From contig JAMCWZ010000102.1 of the NCBI GenBank assembly GCA_023480765.1, positions 1 through 27,541 of the forward strand: a stretch of 27,541 nt of DNA, given 5' to 3'. The stretch's first letter is position 1. Each line of letters begins with the position of its first letter. A model generated the notes under the pieces. The model worked only from the letters and a program-made list of their open reading frames with translations. It did no database searches and was not told where the DNA came from. Positions 27,043 through 27,541 of the stretch are shown in pieces. The DNA is from Nitrospirota bacterium (GTDB taxonomy: Bacteria; Nitrospirota_A; Leptospirillia; Leptospirillales; Leptospirillaceae). A program made the translations under genes and the position numbers.

Positions 27043-27541
27043 TTACACGTGAAAACGGAAATACACCACATCTCCGTCCTGAATGGTGTACTCTTTCCCC
27101 TCCAGACGAAGAAGCCCTTTTTCCTTGACGGCCTTCTCGGCGCCAAGACGGTCCAGATCGTCAAATTTCATCACTTCTGCCCGAATAAATCCCCGTTCGA
27201 TATCCGAGTGAATTTTTCCGGCAGCCTTTGGAGCCAGCGTGCCCTGTGGCACTGTCCAAGCCCTCACCTCATCCTCTCCCGCCGTCAGAAACGTGACAAG
27301 ATCAAGGATACTGTACCCCATGCGGACAAGTCTTTCGAGCCCGGATTCCTTCATCCCGAGGTCCTCGAGAAAAAGTCTGCGCTCTTCCGATGGAAGCGCA
27401 GAGATTTCCGATTCGATTCGGGCAGAAACAGGGAGCAGTGGCGCATTTCTGGCCTCCACTGCTTTTAAGAGACGATTAAAAACGTCCGAGCCAAGATCCG
27501 ACATGTCATCCGAGACGTTCGCCACATACAACACAGGCTTC
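27043..27541 (-). CDS. ychF: Redox/ribosome-binding ATPase YchF (3' part)
   Basis: The last 165 codons or so of a gene that continues past the right edge. It matches the YchF/Obg-family C-terminus: LYVANVSDD after the nucleotide-binding domain, then FLEDLGMKESGLERLVRMGY and a TGS domain with VRAWTVPQGTLAPKAAGKIH and DIERGFIRAEVMKFDDL. YchF-type proteins bind ribosomes and hydrolyse ATP. It precedes rpsF by 29 bases on the same strand. Confidence 0.95.
   Translation of the reverse strand, partial: KPVLYVANVSDDMSDLGSDVFNRLLKAVEARNAPLLPVSARIESEISALPSEERRLFLEDLGMKESGLERLVRMGYSILDLVTFLTAGEDEVRAWTVPQGTLAPKAAGKIHSDIERGFIRAEVMKFDDLDRLGAEKAVKEKGLLRLEGKEYTIQDGDVVYFRFHV

Overview
This window is a housekeeping region. 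It is dominated by the transcription/translation superoperon tRNA-Tyr, tRNA-Gly, tRNA-Thr, tuf, rpmG, tRNA-Trp, secE, nusG, rplKAJL, rpoBC, rpsL, rpsG, fusA, tuf, all read leftwards on the minus strand. Gene order, a 1723-residue RpoB, and a sulfide:quinone-oxidoreductase-like flavoprotein paired with a DUF1641 protein suggest a bacterium related to Nitrospirota, possibly an acidophile such as Leptospirillum. That placement is inference from family resemblance and was not checked by any search.

Layout from right to left (direction of transcription). 27541-24963 holds ychF (partial), rpsF, ssb, rpsR and a DUF2232/YybS-like membrane protein. It is followed by rlpA and two very small genes (a 74-residue basic protein and a 56-residue DUF4177-like protein), ending near 23775. 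A small plus-strand gene for a membrane-anchored coiled-coil protein (23315-23767) runs convergent to them and divergent from rimO (23202-21751). A plus-strand 12-TM protein of unknown function (20685-21725) converges on rimO. Next come tRNA-Leu, the FAD oxidoreductase and its DUF1641 partner (20403-18486). A consensus sigma70-type promoter at 18411-18439 then drives the tRNA-tuf-rpo-str superoperon, which fills the rest of the window.

How the genes work together. The superoperon makes RNA polymerase beta and beta', NusG, part of the L1/L11/L10-L12 stalk, S12, S7, EF-G, EF-Tu, SecE and tRNAs, so elongation factors, polymerase and matched tRNAs are co-expressed. RimO, encoded 20 kb upstream, is the known modifier of an aspartate in S12 (rpsL), whose target residue is present here. 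A strong hairpin between rplL and rpoB is placed to uncouple ribosomal-protein from polymerase expression.

Main surprises. Two genes carry apparent +1 frameshifts, each in a G/C homopolymer of 8-9 bases: rpsG, and the C-terminus of the FAD oxidoreductase. RpoB holds a roughly 530-residue segment where E. coli has about 130. RpoC has a His/Gly-rich N-terminal extension plus a clamp insertion of about 170 residues. EF-Tu carries a four-cysteine cluster in its G domain. tuf is much more GC-rich than its neighbours, and its two copies match exactly up to the start codon. I found no mobile element, CRISPR array or phage-type gene.
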